Source: Eustoma russellianum (lineage: Eukaryota; Streptophyta; Magnoliopsida; Gentianales; Gentianaceae). From it: a DNA stretch of 64,000 nucleotides. Below the pieces are notes generated by a model that was not told the DNA's origin, searched no databases, and saw only the letters and a program-made list of their open reading frames with translations. Position 1 is the stretch's first letter, and every line of letters starts with the position of its first letter. Location: assembly GCA_036186865.1 (NCBI GenBank), contig AP025048.1, positions 29,318,970 through 29,382,969 on the forward strand, given 5' to 3'. A program made the translations under genes and the position numbers. This document shows positions 33,219 through 45,741 of this stretch, one piece after another.

Positions 33219-36200
33219 TTAGCCATGTTCTTGTCTAAGATGAGGGATGGTCTCTGTCAGGTAGCTTGCTCGAACCATTGATGGCAAAGATGCAACCGTG
33301 GGGAAGATAGTAAGTTGTTGATGAAGCTGCCCGTATTGTGCTAGATAATGCGCAGGTTCATTGGCTTCACGAGGAGTGTGTGTAAGTGTAGCCTTGGTTG
33401 ATCTGAGTATCTCACGGAACTTTGTGGCAAGACCATGACTATTCTGCTGTGTTATTGAAACTACCCCATATGCATCCACTTCAACATCAATTGAGTCCCA
33501 TTGAGTTGCAAAATATAGGAAACTAAAATAAGCTGCTTGTAATTCCGCTACTGCAGGTGTAGATAGGGGTAAGTGAAAAGAAATCGCCATAATAAATGTG
33601 CCTGAGCTGTCTCTCAATATTGCTCCTGCTGCCGCAGAGAATCTCCCATGTGTTGCATCGGTATTTAATTTCATTCTGCCCGGAGGAGGATGGCTCCATC
33701 TGACTATGATGTAGCGAGAAGGGCGAAGCTTTGGTGACAAACCAAGAGTAATTAAAGATTGATCGGATATTGCATATTTCTTTCCACTTTGCGCTGATGC
33801 CCAGTCATATAAAGCTCGTCTGATATGTTCACCCACTGCTGCTTGCCTCCATTTTCCATCGCCAAAGATAATAGATGTGTATGCTTTCCATATCTCCCAT
33901 ACAATGAGATGGAGCCACAATGCGAAACAAGCCCTTAAGTGTCTTACCTTTTGTTGAGATCCACCAGTGCAATAAATGTTGTTGGATACTTGAAGCAATG
34001 TTTGAAGGACCATCCAAATGATTCGCATACATTTTCCATATCCCAACAATTTCCGGACAATGCAAAATATATGATGGATAGTTATTTGCGATTTAAGACA
34101 GAAAGGGCATTGCGAAGGGTGGATATAGAGAAACTTCTGTAAATTTTCTGGGACAGGAAGTGCACCTTTATACAGCCGCCAGAGAAACAGACGGACCTGA
34201 GGAGGATTGTTTTTATGCCAAATGAAGCTGTATGACATGCGATAGTTTCTTGTAAGTCTGACCTGTTCGTACGCAGCTCGAATGGTACGATGATCATGGT
34301 CAAAATGCTCAATGCAAAAAATGTGTATACGACAAATACGCTTCCATACCGGTGAGTCTGTGATATGTATGTCATAATTATTACGATGAGCATACCGCGC
34401 TTGTAGAAAGTTGCTCCATAGAGAGTTGTTTTCTTGATAGCGCCACCATATCCTGCAAGAGTATGCTTTTTGCAAATCAATTAAAGATCGTAGTCCTAGG
34501 CCCCCTTCAGCTGTTGGCCCGAAAAGCTGTGCACTCGAGATCCACGCATATCCCTTTTTTGTGTCTGTTCCTCCCCAGAAAAATTTAATCATTCTTTGTG
34601 TGATTGCATGTATGACACTTTGGGGTAATTGGCAGGCTGATAATATGTGTAAAGGTATAGCTGCCAGAACATGTTTAATCAAAATTAATCGTCCTGCTTG
34701 ATCTAAGAACTTGTTTTGCCACATTGCAAGTTTGGACTGAATTGCGGAGAGTAGTGTGGCAAAATGTGCGTTCTTTCCTTACCGCGATGCAGCTGTACAC
34801 CTAAGTATTTAATTGGCAAACTGACTGATGTCATATGCAGTGCCTGCTCCATTCGAGTAACCTGCGCTCTAGTGAGTATTCTGGAGATATGAAGTGACTC
34901 TTATGAAAATTGACTGCCTGACCCGATGACGACTGATATAATTGTAGAAATTCTGTGAATTTTCTGAGATTTCTCAGTCCACCATTGAGAAATACCAATA
35001 GATCATCCGCAAAGGCGAGGTGAGTAACCGGTTTCACCCTTCCTGCTGAAAAGGGAATAAGTCTTCCTTGTTCCACCAAATTGTTCATGCCTCTCGAAAA
35101 TGCCTCAGATGCAATGATGAATAGAATAGGTGATAGCGGGTCCCCTTGCTTAACGCCCCTTGTTGGCTGGAAAAAAGATGGGATGCCATTGACTAATACG
35201 GACATGTATGTGCCCTTTAAATGATTAAAGATAAGTTTGATGAATTTGTCCGCAAAGCCAAATTTTTTTAACAACTGGGAGAGAAATGTCCAATTAACCC
35301 TGTCAAACGCCTTCATCATGTCAAGTTTAAGGATTATATTGGAACCCTGGATTTCACAGGCAGCAGGTGTATCATCTCCCGTGCTAACAATATCTGATCT
35401 GATATGTCCCTACCCTTGACAAAGCCAGCCTGCTCAACAGTAATAATCTTTTGTAGTAGGGGGCTGTATACGCGTTGCAATAATGCGGGTAGCCACCTTG
35501 GATATGAAATTTGCTAGGCTTATGGGCCTGTATTCCGAAAAGGAGCGAGGGGATTGTGTCTTTGGCAGCAAGATAATTAAAGTGCTCCCCATTGCCTTTG
35601 GGAGAGGAATGCCTAGGAAAAATTCTGCATCGCTTTGTGAACGTCCTCTCGGATTATGTCCCAGCAGCATCTGAAAAAAGTGCCATTATAACCATCTGGT
35701 CCCGGGGCACTGTTTGGTCTAAAGTCCAAACTGCTTCCTTCACCTCTGATTGTGTTGGCAAGGCCGTGAGCATTAGGTTGTCACTTGAGGATATGAGTTG
35801 AGGTATGTGGTCAAGAATAGAAAGGTCTTCTGATATTGATTCTGCTGTGAACAGTTTGCTAAAATATTCTATGGCAGCTGTTTGAATTCCAGCTTGAGTA
35901 TCAATGATCAAACCTGCCTCATCCCTTATTTGGTGGATTGTTTGCCTGGTATGTCTATCCTTCACAATGTTGTGAAAAAATGCCGTATTTGCGTCTCCCT
36001 CTGATATCCATTTCTGCCTGGCCTTTTGTGCCCAATATTGTAATTGTTTTCGTGCGGGTCTTATATTGTGCCTGTGCTTCATGATATTGCATTCTTGTAT
36101 CTGGGGTTGGGTTCGCATCATAAATACTTTCGCACGTGCTAGTTGCTGCTCCAAATGAGAAACTTGATCAAAGATGTTTCCGAATATATTTTTGTTCCAT

Positions 36201-37044
36201 GTCTGAAGGTCCTTTTTCAGACTTTGTAATTTGTTATACAAACCTCTCATGCCCCCTATTGTGGGATAGGACCCCCAGATGATTTTACAAACTTATAAAA
36301 ATCTGCGTGTTCAACCCACATGTTTTGAAATCTGAAAGACTTTGGACCACCGAATGAAGACTGTATCGAACGAAGAAATAGGGGTGCATGATCTGATGTC
36401 AGCCTTGCCAGGTGCTTGATTCGGAGATTAGGAAACAAAGTATTATACGATTCTGAACACAACATACGATCTAATCTCCTACGAACCACTCCTAATCCTC
36501 GTCCACTTACCCAAGTATACGGTGAGCCTTCATACGGCAGATCTATTAGCTGACAAGAATTGACACAGTCGCTAAATTCTTCCAGTGAAGAAAGCGAAGG
36601 AGTTGAGCGACCATCATGTTCCGAAAGAGTAAGAAATGTGTTGAAATCTCCACCAATTAACCATGGTTCTATATTATTATCATGATGGAGCTGCAATGCT
36701 GACCATAATCTGCGGCGTTCCGTGATGGTATGCAATCCATATACTGAAGTGTACCAGAATATAATGTTTGTGCCCACAATCTGAAATTTGAAATGAGAGC
36801 ATTGTTCATCATACACTGTGGAGTGAAGTTGGAGGTGGTGATTTGCCCAAAAGATCCATATTTTGTCTCGACATACCGATTGAGAATCTGAGAATTTTAG
36901 ACGACGTTGCATCTGAGGTAAATGAGTTGCATCTCGTTTTGGTTCAATGATTACTAATAATTGGATTTTGTGAATCTTTACTAATTTGCGTGTGCGGACA
37001 ATTGAAGCCGCAATTCCCCGGACATTCCACACTAGACAATTCAT
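33219..37044 (-). pseudogene. LINE D ORF2 (endonuclease, RT, zf-RVT, RNase H), few breaks
   Basis: Starts at the ATG at 37042-37044, which overlaps the ORF1 stop as ATGA. Endonuclease 36256-37044 with N-C-L-V-W-N at its start, IEPKRD, GGDFN, RRRLDR and TSDH motifs. A linker and RT follow in frames 35654-36250, 35434-35670 and 34831-35319, with KAFDRVNW, GVKQGDPLSP and AFADDLL. The last frame, 33219-34724 (501 codons), carries the RT end, the zf-RVT cluster (CPFCLKS) and RNase H with NTDATHG, AELQAA, a VEVDAYG aspartate and REANEPAHYLA. About four frame changes and some stops disable it. All catalytic motifs are still visible. Confidence 0.92.
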
Positions 37045-38386
37045 TGAGATGAAGATGAGGATAAATTTGAAGAACGGGTCAACCTATCTGTGGGATGTGT
37101 ATATGAAGCCGCCATTTCCTGTTTGGTACGACGTCTCCTTGTTGTTGGTTGTGGGTCCTCCAGCTCTTGTAATTGATCTGTTGTTTTTGCAAACGAAGTT
37201 TCTGCTTGTGAATCACAGCCTTCATGAGTTGAGTGTGCAAGCTGCTGATCATCTACTGGTAATGAGGCTGAGAGAGGATTTTGTGGTGGTTGCATGGTCG
37301 ATGGTTCTATGACATGTGTGAGTAATTCTGAATCTGATCTGGTGGCGTCTAATACATCATCATGCTCTTCCAAGACTTGTTCCTTTGAGACTCCAGTTTT
37401 TGAAAGATCTTGCTTTTCTGAGAGTGCTTCCAATATGACAGTAGCTTCATGTTTTCAACTGTGACATGCATCTCATCTTCATTACAGACTGCATCTGGGT
37501 GTGAATTTTCTGGCTCTATATCATCATCCGTGTCCTCTGCTACTGAGACAGGCTTTATTGGATTAACTTTCTTAGGTGTCCAGCGCTTGGCCTTTTCTTT
37601 CGGTTTAGGGTTTTGTGTTGTTACAGAAGGCAGTACGTCCTGGCCCTCTTGATTGATTTGCTTGCAGCTTTTGTCCTCATGACCCAGTATACGACAATCA
37701 GTACAAAAAAGAGGAACGTTCTCATATTCTACTGTTGGGTAAATTTCATGGTCTCCCCCTAGAATATGCAAACGTGAAGGTAAGGGCTTAGAGATGTCAA
37801 CTTCAATACATAGCCGTACAACCGATGGCCTCACACCATTAGAGGTTGCAGAATCCATTTTTAAGGGTAGCCCGATCATGTGAGCAATCTCCCACAAAGC
37901 AGATTTATTTTGCAAATATAATGGAAGACCACGTATGGATACCCAAATCGGTACAATTGGCTTATCTATCTTAGGATCGAAATCCGGTGTCCACTTCGTT
38001 ACCCTCATGATATATCCATTAACAGACCAAGAACGACGTAGAAAGCATCTGTGATAATCTTCAGGCTGTTGAAATGTCAAAATAATATGTTGATCATCTA
38101 AAAGTCCTAACTTTGGAGTGATTTTGAAACCGATACGCTCCATGCACGCAGCTAATTGTTTCATGCTTGGCCTTCCATGCCAAAAAGAACCAACCAACGT
38201 ATATTTATATGGAAGAGAATAACGATCCACTTCCTCCTTTGTGAATGAGATAGAGGGCATACCTTTATATCGAGATATTGTTCTGAGGGATGAAACCGGC
38301 TCCAGTGAAGTAGGAGCAACCGCCGCTGCAAAGGTTTTGGAGAAGAGAGGCTGATCCGACATTATCGGATATAAGAAAACACCCAA
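37041..38386 (-). pseudogene. LINE D ORF1 (DUF4283, CCHC knuckle), one frame change
   Basis: Start chosen at the first ATG of the open frame (38384-38386); a second Met nine codons on is also possible. The DUF4283-like domain spans about residues 40-190 with LVGSFWHGRPS, the R-S-W segment and DFDPKIDKPIVP. A CX2CX4HX4C knuckle, C-T-D-C-R-I-L-G-H-E-D-K-S-C, lies near residue 230. A basic/acidic low-complexity tail follows and shifts frame near 37400 before ending at TGA 37041-37043. By family it is an RNA-binding partner of ORF2. Confidence 0.88.
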
Positions 38387-38550
38387 TGCGATACCGTAGA
38401 AGTCCTGGAATCCAGAAGAACAAATTGTGCAGGGAAGAAGAGATCAAAGAACGCAGAGAATGGAAGGAAAAGACGGGATCTTTAGCCATTCAGTCGTCCG
38501 CCGCAATGTCAGAGCCGCCGCCGTTCATCCTCATTCATCCTATCACTCAC

Positions 38551-38716
38551 TGTGTGTGTATGTATATATATATATGTATGTATGTATGTATATATATATA
38601 TATATATATATATTGTATATATATACACATTATATACAAAAACACATATATATACATACTCGGTTTATAGTATAAAATATATATGTTGATATACATATAT
38701 ATATATATATGTATAT
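38551..38716. repeat. TG/TA microsatellite between LINEs D and E
   Basis: TGTG, TATG and TA repeats matching the LARD 5' LTR tract at 20640-20755. It is the short piece of LTR left between two independent LINE insertions. Confidence 0.88.
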
Positions 38717-38851
38717 TTGGAAAAGCTATTTTATAAAGATAATAACCTCACTTTTGGCGGAGGAATACCTTATTACATCAAGAAAAATATAATGCATAAA
38801 GTAAGTGAAGGGTATCAACATCCAAAGCATATATGATATGTCGCATTAAAA

Positions 38852-38896
38852 TCTTGCCAAGTAAAACCACCCTTGTGGATAAAACCTTGGCGAAGG
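38852..38896 (-). other. LINE 3' stem-loop, copy in LINE E
   Basis: Arms TCTTGCCAAG (38852-38861) and CTTGGCGAAGG (38886-38896), with the inner CCAC/GTGG hairpin. The same arm type as LINE D, with one outer pair weakened. Confidence 0.75.
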
Positions 38897-39185
38897 AAAA
38901 AGTGTACATATTTATATGTTTGGAGTGTTGATAGACGTTACAGTGTAAAATGAAAAAGACAGGAATCTGCATATGATACTTTTGGAGCGAAAGGTGTTAA
39001 TGTCGAATGAACTCCCAAGCGTGATATTGCAAACCATCCCCATTGTAAATAGCAACCGCATCGACATGAGAAGGGAGTGGAAGTTGAGATTCCTCCATGC
39101 ACGAGGAAAACACAAGAGTGCGTCAAACCTAAAGAAGAGACAGAAAAAACAGCAGCAGGCCAAGTGAAAGTAAATTATACCGGAT

Positions 39186-39741
39186 CTGCCTGTACTCGTC
39201 AAAGTACAAGCAGAAAAATCAATAGTAAGCCAATCCCTAAGGAAGACGATGAGAGGTTGTAGTCGATAGGATCGTTCAAAAAGCCGCAGATGATACATGT
39301 AGCACCAACGATATCGAGGGCGTATAAAATCCCAAGCATGATAATGAATCCCAATTTCATCCGAGAAAACATGAGCATCAACAGAATATAAATTCCGAAG
39401 ATGTGAGACCGACCATGTATCAATGAAACATGAAAGTGCGTGAAACATGAATAATAGACATAATAAGGTGTCGCAAACCAAAGAAGGGATTAGCTCACCA
39501 AATCTGCCTGTACTTATAAGTACAGGCAGAGAAATCGAAAGAATGCCAATCCATATGGAAGACGTGATGGTTGTTACACTTGCCCGTGTAAGTGAGGGTC
39601 GACCAGCCAGAGTGAGGGGTTGTCCATGCACAATAAGAAATAAAACATGTGTCATGTATTCATTGATGACGTAATAGATTGTAGATGATCAATGAAATGC
39701 TAAAATACCAAGCCTGCCTGTACGCTCGTGAGTACAGGCAG
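39186..39741 (-). repeat. LINE E triple box-plus-hairpin modules
   Basis: Three hairpins share the CTGCCTGTAC arm: 39186-39213 (one mismatch), 39504-39529 (12-bp arms, nearly no loop) and 39714-39741 (perfect 10-bp arms). The loops differ. On the RNA strand boxes precede each one: 39230-39247 degenerate, 39546-39563 (minus GTCTTCCATATGGATTGG) and a degenerate one near 39750-39770. Spacing is about 320 and 210 bp. Confidence 0.82.
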
Positions 39742-39872
39742 AGTATACGAAAGGGCGAAAATCCATAATGAATACCAGAAGTTCAGTGTGTTCGCAAGTT
39801 TGATGATGTGAGGTCCAAAGTGACTGAAGCGCGTACAATAGGCGGCAGACTGAGGCTAGTGTAAGAACATGT

Positions 39873-42800
39873 TCACAGTGATGTCAATGCGTGTTGGGCA
39901 AGGTAGTGAGCCGCCATGTTGGCTTCTCTATAGATATGCGTTATTTCCAAACGATAGCTGTTAATCAACATTTGTAGGAGCCCGAGATGATAGTTTCCAA
40001 AGATAGCTTGCGGTTGACGCAGGCACAGCAACACTTGTGCACAGTCGGTCTCTATGATGAGTGATCAATATAACGGGAGAAAATATAATAAGCCAAATAG
40101 TGTAGCTTGAATCTCGGCCATCAAAGGTGTACACGGAGGTAGTCGAAAGAAGGGCGTGCACACAGGCACCGGAGTGATCACGCATGATAACTCCGCCAGA
40201 AGCATAGTGGTGGCACACAGCTGCATCAACGTTAAGTTTGAATCTTCCTGACGATGGAGTATGCCATCTTACCACTTTAAGCCAGGGGGCGAATAGAGGA
40301 GAGCCACGAAGGAGAGATGGTTGGTCCTGCTGCAAGTCGTGAGCCGTTTATTTCGCGAGTCCACATACCAATATCAAAATGTATAGAGGCCCGAAGTGCA
40401 TTATAGAGAATGATGCAGAGTCTCCATACCTAAATGAGCGTAACTGCGCTAGATATTAATAACAAGAATAGCCGAATGACTATTTTTAAACCCCCAATAG
40501 AGAAGAAGAAGCGGAACGTACCACCATGATAATAGGTGTTGACGTAGATTTAGAGTAGTTGGGGATACTCCATTCACCTCTGATGCAAAGAAAGTCCATA
40601 AAGCCCAATTTGAGGACAATACAGGAATACATGATCAACCGTTGCGAATGTTGTTTGCAAAAAGGACATTGCGTGGGGCGTGCTGTAGAATAATGGCCAA
40701 TATAGTCCTCAAACGGCAAAGCAGAGTGAAATAATCGCCATAGTAGTATTTTTGTAGTTGGAGAATGTTGCTTGAACCAAATAAATTTAGCAGAAAGCAG
40801 TGTTGTTTTGGAGACACGACAAATATCATAGGCCGATTTTAGGGTGAATTCGCCCGAAGGCGTTGGTGTCCACGTAAAGTGAGAACCTGATCCTGTCATC
40901 TGTGAATTGCACATCACATGTATGCGACATATTAGTTTCCAAACCGGAGAATCTGTTAGTCGTGGCCTATAAGCCCCCCTCCGTCCATATTGACATGCAT
41001 ATACCGACTCCATAGAGTATTCTGCTGCTGCCATGACCACCAGATTCGGCAGTGGTATGCCCGCTGTAACATGCTAAGATCCCGAAGTCCCAAGCCTCCT
41101 TCTTCAATAGGTAAAGTGATGTTCGACCATGCAACCCAGTGATGGTGATTGCCCCAATAAAATGCTGCCATCTTTCTGTCGATCATTTTGATGACAGACT
41201 TTGGTAATCCACCTGCTGCAAGGATATGAAGCGGAAGCGCGGAGAATACTGCACGCAGCAATACTAAACGACCAGCCGAAGTGAGAAGGCGTGAGTGCCA
41301 ACCATGCAATCAATCTTCCATAAGATGTAGAAGAGTAGAAAAAATCTGGACCGATTGATCCCTTTATGGAGATAAGAGCCAAGATATTAAAGGGTAAGAA
41401 GTGAGACGCATACCCAATATTTCTTTGAAGGATTGACATCTCTGAGGCGTAATGTTTGCCGAAGGGATGAAACTGCTTTTTTGGTAGTTCACCTTTTGAC
41501 CAGAAGCAGTTTCATACATGGTTAAGAAAGAACGAAATCGTCTTAAATTGCGCTGTGTACCCTGTAGGAAAATAAGTAGATCATCCGTGTACGCTAAGTG
41601 AGTAATTGCAAAAGGTATGCATCCTAGACGAAATGGATGTAGGTGGCCAGTGGCTACTAATGAATTTAGTCCTCTGCTGAAACCCTCTGATGTCAAAATG
41701 AATAACAGTGGAGATAATGGATCGCCCTGCTTGACACCTCTATATGGACGGAAGGAAGGCGACGGCTCCCCATTTATCAAAACTGATACGTTGTGGCTCG
41801 TAGATGGTTGATGATAATACGAGTGAAAAAAGCTGAGAAACCAAACTGACGTAGTAAGCGTTCAAGATAATCCCAACTAACTCGGTCAAATGCTTTCATC
41901 ATATCCAATTTCAGACATAACTGAGACCCGCCTTTATCCATAATGAACCATTTCTCGTGCTAATAACACTTGCGTCGAAATATCATGTCCAGGAAGGAAC
42001 CCTGTTTGCTGGAGAGATTAATTTCGGTAGAAGCATCGCCAAACGTGTGGCAATGATACGGGTACAGACTTTGCTCAAAAAATTTGTCAAACAGATAGGC
42101 CGAAAATCACTGAATGTTTGAGGGGATTGCGTTTTGGGGATCAAGGTAATTAAAGCACTAGCCATGACAGCTGGCTGTGGGACACCAAGAAAAAACTCCT
42201 GCACTGCTTTAACAACATCGGAGTGTATGATAGGCCAACATGAACGATAGAACTTACCGTGGAACCAATCCGGTCCTGCGGCGCTCTGAGGGTCTAAGTG
42301 CCACACTGCCTCTTTGACTTCGGCCTCCATGGGAAGCTGTGTAAGCATAAGATTGTCAGTTTCTTTATCAGACAAGGAATGTGTGATAATATGGAAGAAT
42401 GATTCTGCGTCTGCTCCTGAGCAAATAAATTTGTATAGAAAGAGACTGCGGCGGACATAATATCATTCGGATTTATCAGTAATGTTCCCGCAGCACTGCG
42501 AATTTTCTGGATTCTCAGGCGTGTTCTTTTTCCTTGACAATCGAATGAAAATACTGTGTGTTAGCATCGCCTTCTTTAAGCCATTTTATCCGGGCTTTCT
42601 GTTTCCAGAATTGTAATTCATAAGTGGATGCGCGTATATTTCTGCCTTCGTCCTATGATACTTCTCTTGTTTCCGCTGTAGGATGCGCATCCCAGGCGGC
42701 CTCTGCATTATTAAGCTGAGTCTCTGCATGCTTTAGATTGCTGAAAATATTCCCAAAGATTTCTTATTCCATCTCTGGATATCCCTCTTGAAAGAAAATA

Positions 42801-43609
42801 ATTTGTTGTAGAAACCATGCATGCCTCCAGTCGTGGGATATGATAACCAAGCCTGCTGCATATAGGAGTGAAATCGAGATGGATGCAGCCAGGCGTTAGG
42901 AACCGAAATGAGCGTCTGCCAGTTGAGGCACCTTAAGGCGACACAACAACAATGGCATGTGATCAGAGGGACCCTCGTTAGATGTTTAGCTGGAAATCTT
43001 CAAAAACATCATGGAATGTAGAATTTACACAAACCCAGTCCAACAACGACGTACACGGCCTAGTCTCTGCCATCTGCCCCAAGTAAATCTGGAGGCTTGA
43101 TATGGTGGTGCCATTAGGGAACATGTTTCAATACACTCATTAAAACTTTGTAATACTAATAAGACGGAGTTGATCGACCACTATGATCCTCGATGGTTCG
43201 AAACGTATTAAAATCACCTCCCCACTACTCAGGGCAATGAGATGATTCAGCAAAGTCACATAATGACTGCCATAGCGGAAGACGCTGAAGAGAGACTGTG
43301 CTGCGCATATACAAACAGATAAAACAAAGGACTACGGTAGTGAAAGCGACTGTAAAGTGAATGTACCACTTGATCTTGATCTGTATTGCAAGCAAACGAA
43401 CTTCAGAATCACGCCAGAAAAACCAAATACGCTCTGATAGAGAGGCATAAGACCGTGGGAAACCCAAGACGTAAGCCAAACCCAGTTATTTGTGAAGATA
43501 CATGCTGGGTTCAATCAACGCGGCTAAATGTAAACTATGTTCTTGAATTAATGGTGCAATCTAAGTAATGAGGCACGCATGCCTCCGATGTTCCAGATCA
43601 ATATATCAT
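39873..43609 (-). pseudogene. LINE E ORF2, broken
   Basis: The ATG at 43607-43609 lies in TCTCAATGA, the same context as in LINE D, but the frame is lost within a few codons. Endonuclease remnants cover about 42800-43600. RT is in 41983-42375 and 41364-41780 with GVKQGDPLSP and AYTDDLL (the usual ADD is changed to TDD). Connection and zf-RVT are in 40486-41309 with CPFCKQ. RNase H is at 39961-40335 with NVDAAVC, ending in REANMAAHYLAQ and TGA 39873-39875. It is non-functional. Confidence 0.86.
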
Positions 43610-44874
43610 TGAGAGTAAGAGAGGAGGTACTTCCCTGTACGATGTGCGACGCACTGCGTGTCAAGATCGTAGACGGCGGGGGGGGTTATAGGGGTAAATC
43701 TTTTGGGGCCCGGCGCTTACGACGTGGGACCACGGTATGAATTCAGCCTCTGCAGCATGCTCCAACCGCGAGATTAAGATCGCCTCATTCGGCGATGGTG
43801 GTATTAGTTGCATTCGACGTGTGACTACCTCAGGTACATTAGGTATATTCGCAGTATAATTGTCAACTGGCAATTCTGTATCTGAAGAGTGACCCATTTC
43901 TGTTGGATTATTTCGTCTGGTAAAGTTGGCCTGCAGCATCACAAAATTCCTCAAAGAGATGGACAGTTGGGTCATGGGTAATGGTTGTATCAGAGGGATG
44001 TGGTGGCTCCATATTCGGCGGGTCATCCTGTGCAGCATTTGCAACTAAATCTCCCTGATCTGCTGAAGTTGATACAGGCACTGTCTTTTTGACCGGAGTC
44101 CAACGTTGCGTTGTTGAACGAGGTGGCAGCGGGGGAGGCGGGGGAGGCGGGGGTGGAGGCACATGATGGTTTTCCTTGGGAGGGCATGCAGTGGTTGCAT
44201 GACCTAGTCGTCGGCACGTAGCGCAGAATAAAGGTAGATCTTCATAGACCACCGATTGCAAAATCATCCTACCCTTAGCCTGCAAATATATCTTCTGCGG
44301 TAACTCCTGAGAAACATCGACTTCAACACAGACACGAGCCACTGACGGACGTAGACCATCGGTAGTCGCAACATCATGTTTCAGAGGTATGCCAATCGGT
44401 CGGACAATTTCAAAGAGTGTTGGACGGTGGTGTAGATGTATTGGCAAGGCAGAGTGCGATCAAAACTAGGACAATAGGGACGTCAGCTGAGGGATCAAAA
44501 TCAACTGTCCATTTCGTAATTCTCATGTGACACCCGGAGATATACCAAGAACGACGATAAAAGCAGCGCAAATAATCCGCTTCATTGCGGAAGTTCAGCA
44601 GTATATGCGTTTGATCAATCAATGTAATTCGCAAATCGTGATGAAATCCAATTTTCTCAAAAACCTCACATATAACTTTAAGAGGTGGACGGCCACACCA
44701 GAAAGTACCAACCAAAGAATACCTGTAGGGCGCAGCAAGTGCATCAATCTCCGTATCAAGGGATGAGATCATAGGTATTCCCTTATAGCGCAAAACTGTT
44801 TTCGGTGTAATGGTGACATTGCAAGCAGCTTCAGTTGCGGCGACAACCGCAGCGAATGAAGGTATGACTGCCAT
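43606..44874 (-). pseudogene. LINE E ORF1, frameshifted
   Basis: Start at the ATG at 44872-44874 (an in-frame upstream Met at 44971-44973 is less likely). DUF4283-like region in frame 44410-44874 with LVGTFWCGRPP and DFDPSADVPIV. A frame change near 44440 leads to 43908-44447 with a knuckle C-A-T-C-R-R-L-G-H-A-T-T-A-C and a run of prolines. A last piece is 43661-44044. The end overlaps the ORF2 ATG position if read in the TGA frame. Confidence 0.83.
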
Positions 44875-45010
44875 GAAAACGGTGGTGTTGTCAAAAAAAG
44901 TGGAAATGGCGAAATAGTGTGCGATCGGCGAGAAAAAGCGAAGAAGTGAAGCCAGCGAAGGCGGCGGTTTCACCAGAGCTCATTCTTTTTCCTGTTGTTA
45001 TCACACGCTA

Positions 45011-45210
45011 ATTGGAGGCATGCATATATACATACATATATATATATACATACACATATATATATATATATGTATAGATGTGTAGATGCACATATATATA
45101 AATACATTGTTTTGTATAAGTGTATATATATATATATACGGTTTTTGATATATAGGTTGTATAGATGTATAGATCTATACATATATGGATATATATATAC
45201 ACGGTTGAAC

Positions 45211-45258
<48 letters not shown>

Positions 45259-45433
45259 CACTGTTTTAGATATATATATATATATATATAGATATAAATA
45301 TACGGTTTTACAATAAAAAAATATATCTGTTTTTAGATATATATATATATATACGGTTTTGCCTATGTATATATATACCTCACTGTTTTTGGGTATATAT
45401 ATGGATATATATATATATATATACGGCATATAT
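45011..45433. repeat. TA microsatellite at the LINE E 5' border
   Basis: Long TA runs with CGGTTTT, CACTGTTTT and TACCTCACTGTTTTTGGG spacers, colinear with the LARD 5' LTR pieces that flank LINEs F and B. The long I/Y-rich reading frames here are translations of the microsatellite, not genes. Confidence 0.88.
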
Positions 45434-45458
45434 ATAGTATCGACGCCTTGTACTTTAA
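45434..45458. other. Filler DNA at a deletion junction in the LARD 3' LTR
   Basis: A block containing AGTATCGACGCCTTGTACTT sits between TA repeats and LTR sequence that is about 1 kb further on in the 5' LTR. The same block is present at the LTR end (46848 onward, and 29698 onward). It looks like templated filler copied during break repair. Confidence 0.72.
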
Positions 45459-45741
45459 GTTTGGTAAGTAGACCGTATTTAAGCAATTGATGTATGAGAA
45501 AAAGATGTAGTATGACCAAGATACCCTTATACGACCAAGTCTCGCGTTGTATGAAATCAAGGTTTGAAAAGTCATGTTTTACGTTACATGTTTTAAAAGC
45601 TCATATGCATATGAATGAAAGATATGTTTCAAGGAAAAGGCAATGTTTTCTAGTATGTTTATGACATGATTTATGACATATATGAAAAGTATGGAAATGT
45701 AACGAACTGTATCTACGAGACGGAAGTTTCTTGATGAGACA

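Larger units (their letters stand above)
32632..38550 (-). mobile_element. LINE D, full-length L1-type element with 17-bp target duplication
   Basis: 5.9 kb, flanked by exact TGTGTGTGTATGTATAT at 32615-32631 and 38551-38567. RNA order: 5' UTR (38387-38550), ORF1, ORF2, 3' region with two hairpins and the terminal stem-loop, an AATAAAA signal (complement at 32653-32659) and an A tract (T run at 32632-32638). It is the best-preserved LINE here; ORF1 has one frame change and ORF2 about four. It sits in TG/TA microsatellite sequence of the LARD 3' LTR. Confidence 0.94.
38717..45010 (-). mobile_element. LINE E, near full-length, strongly decayed
   Basis: 6.3 kb from the 3' end at about 38717 (TTTTATAAAG, then CTCACTTTTGGCGG) to a 5' UTR ending near 45010 against TA repeats. 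ORF1, ORF2 and an unusually long 3' region of about 1.15 kb are present. A target duplication cannot be defined because both borders are TA/TATG repeats. Many frame changes are seen in ORF2, most in the endonuclease. Confidence 0.88.

Noticed and set aside
45175..45519. Long Ile/Tyr-rich frames on both strands (also near 20629-20835, 21213-21455 and 44970-45291)
   Set aside because: These are translations of TA microsatellites.
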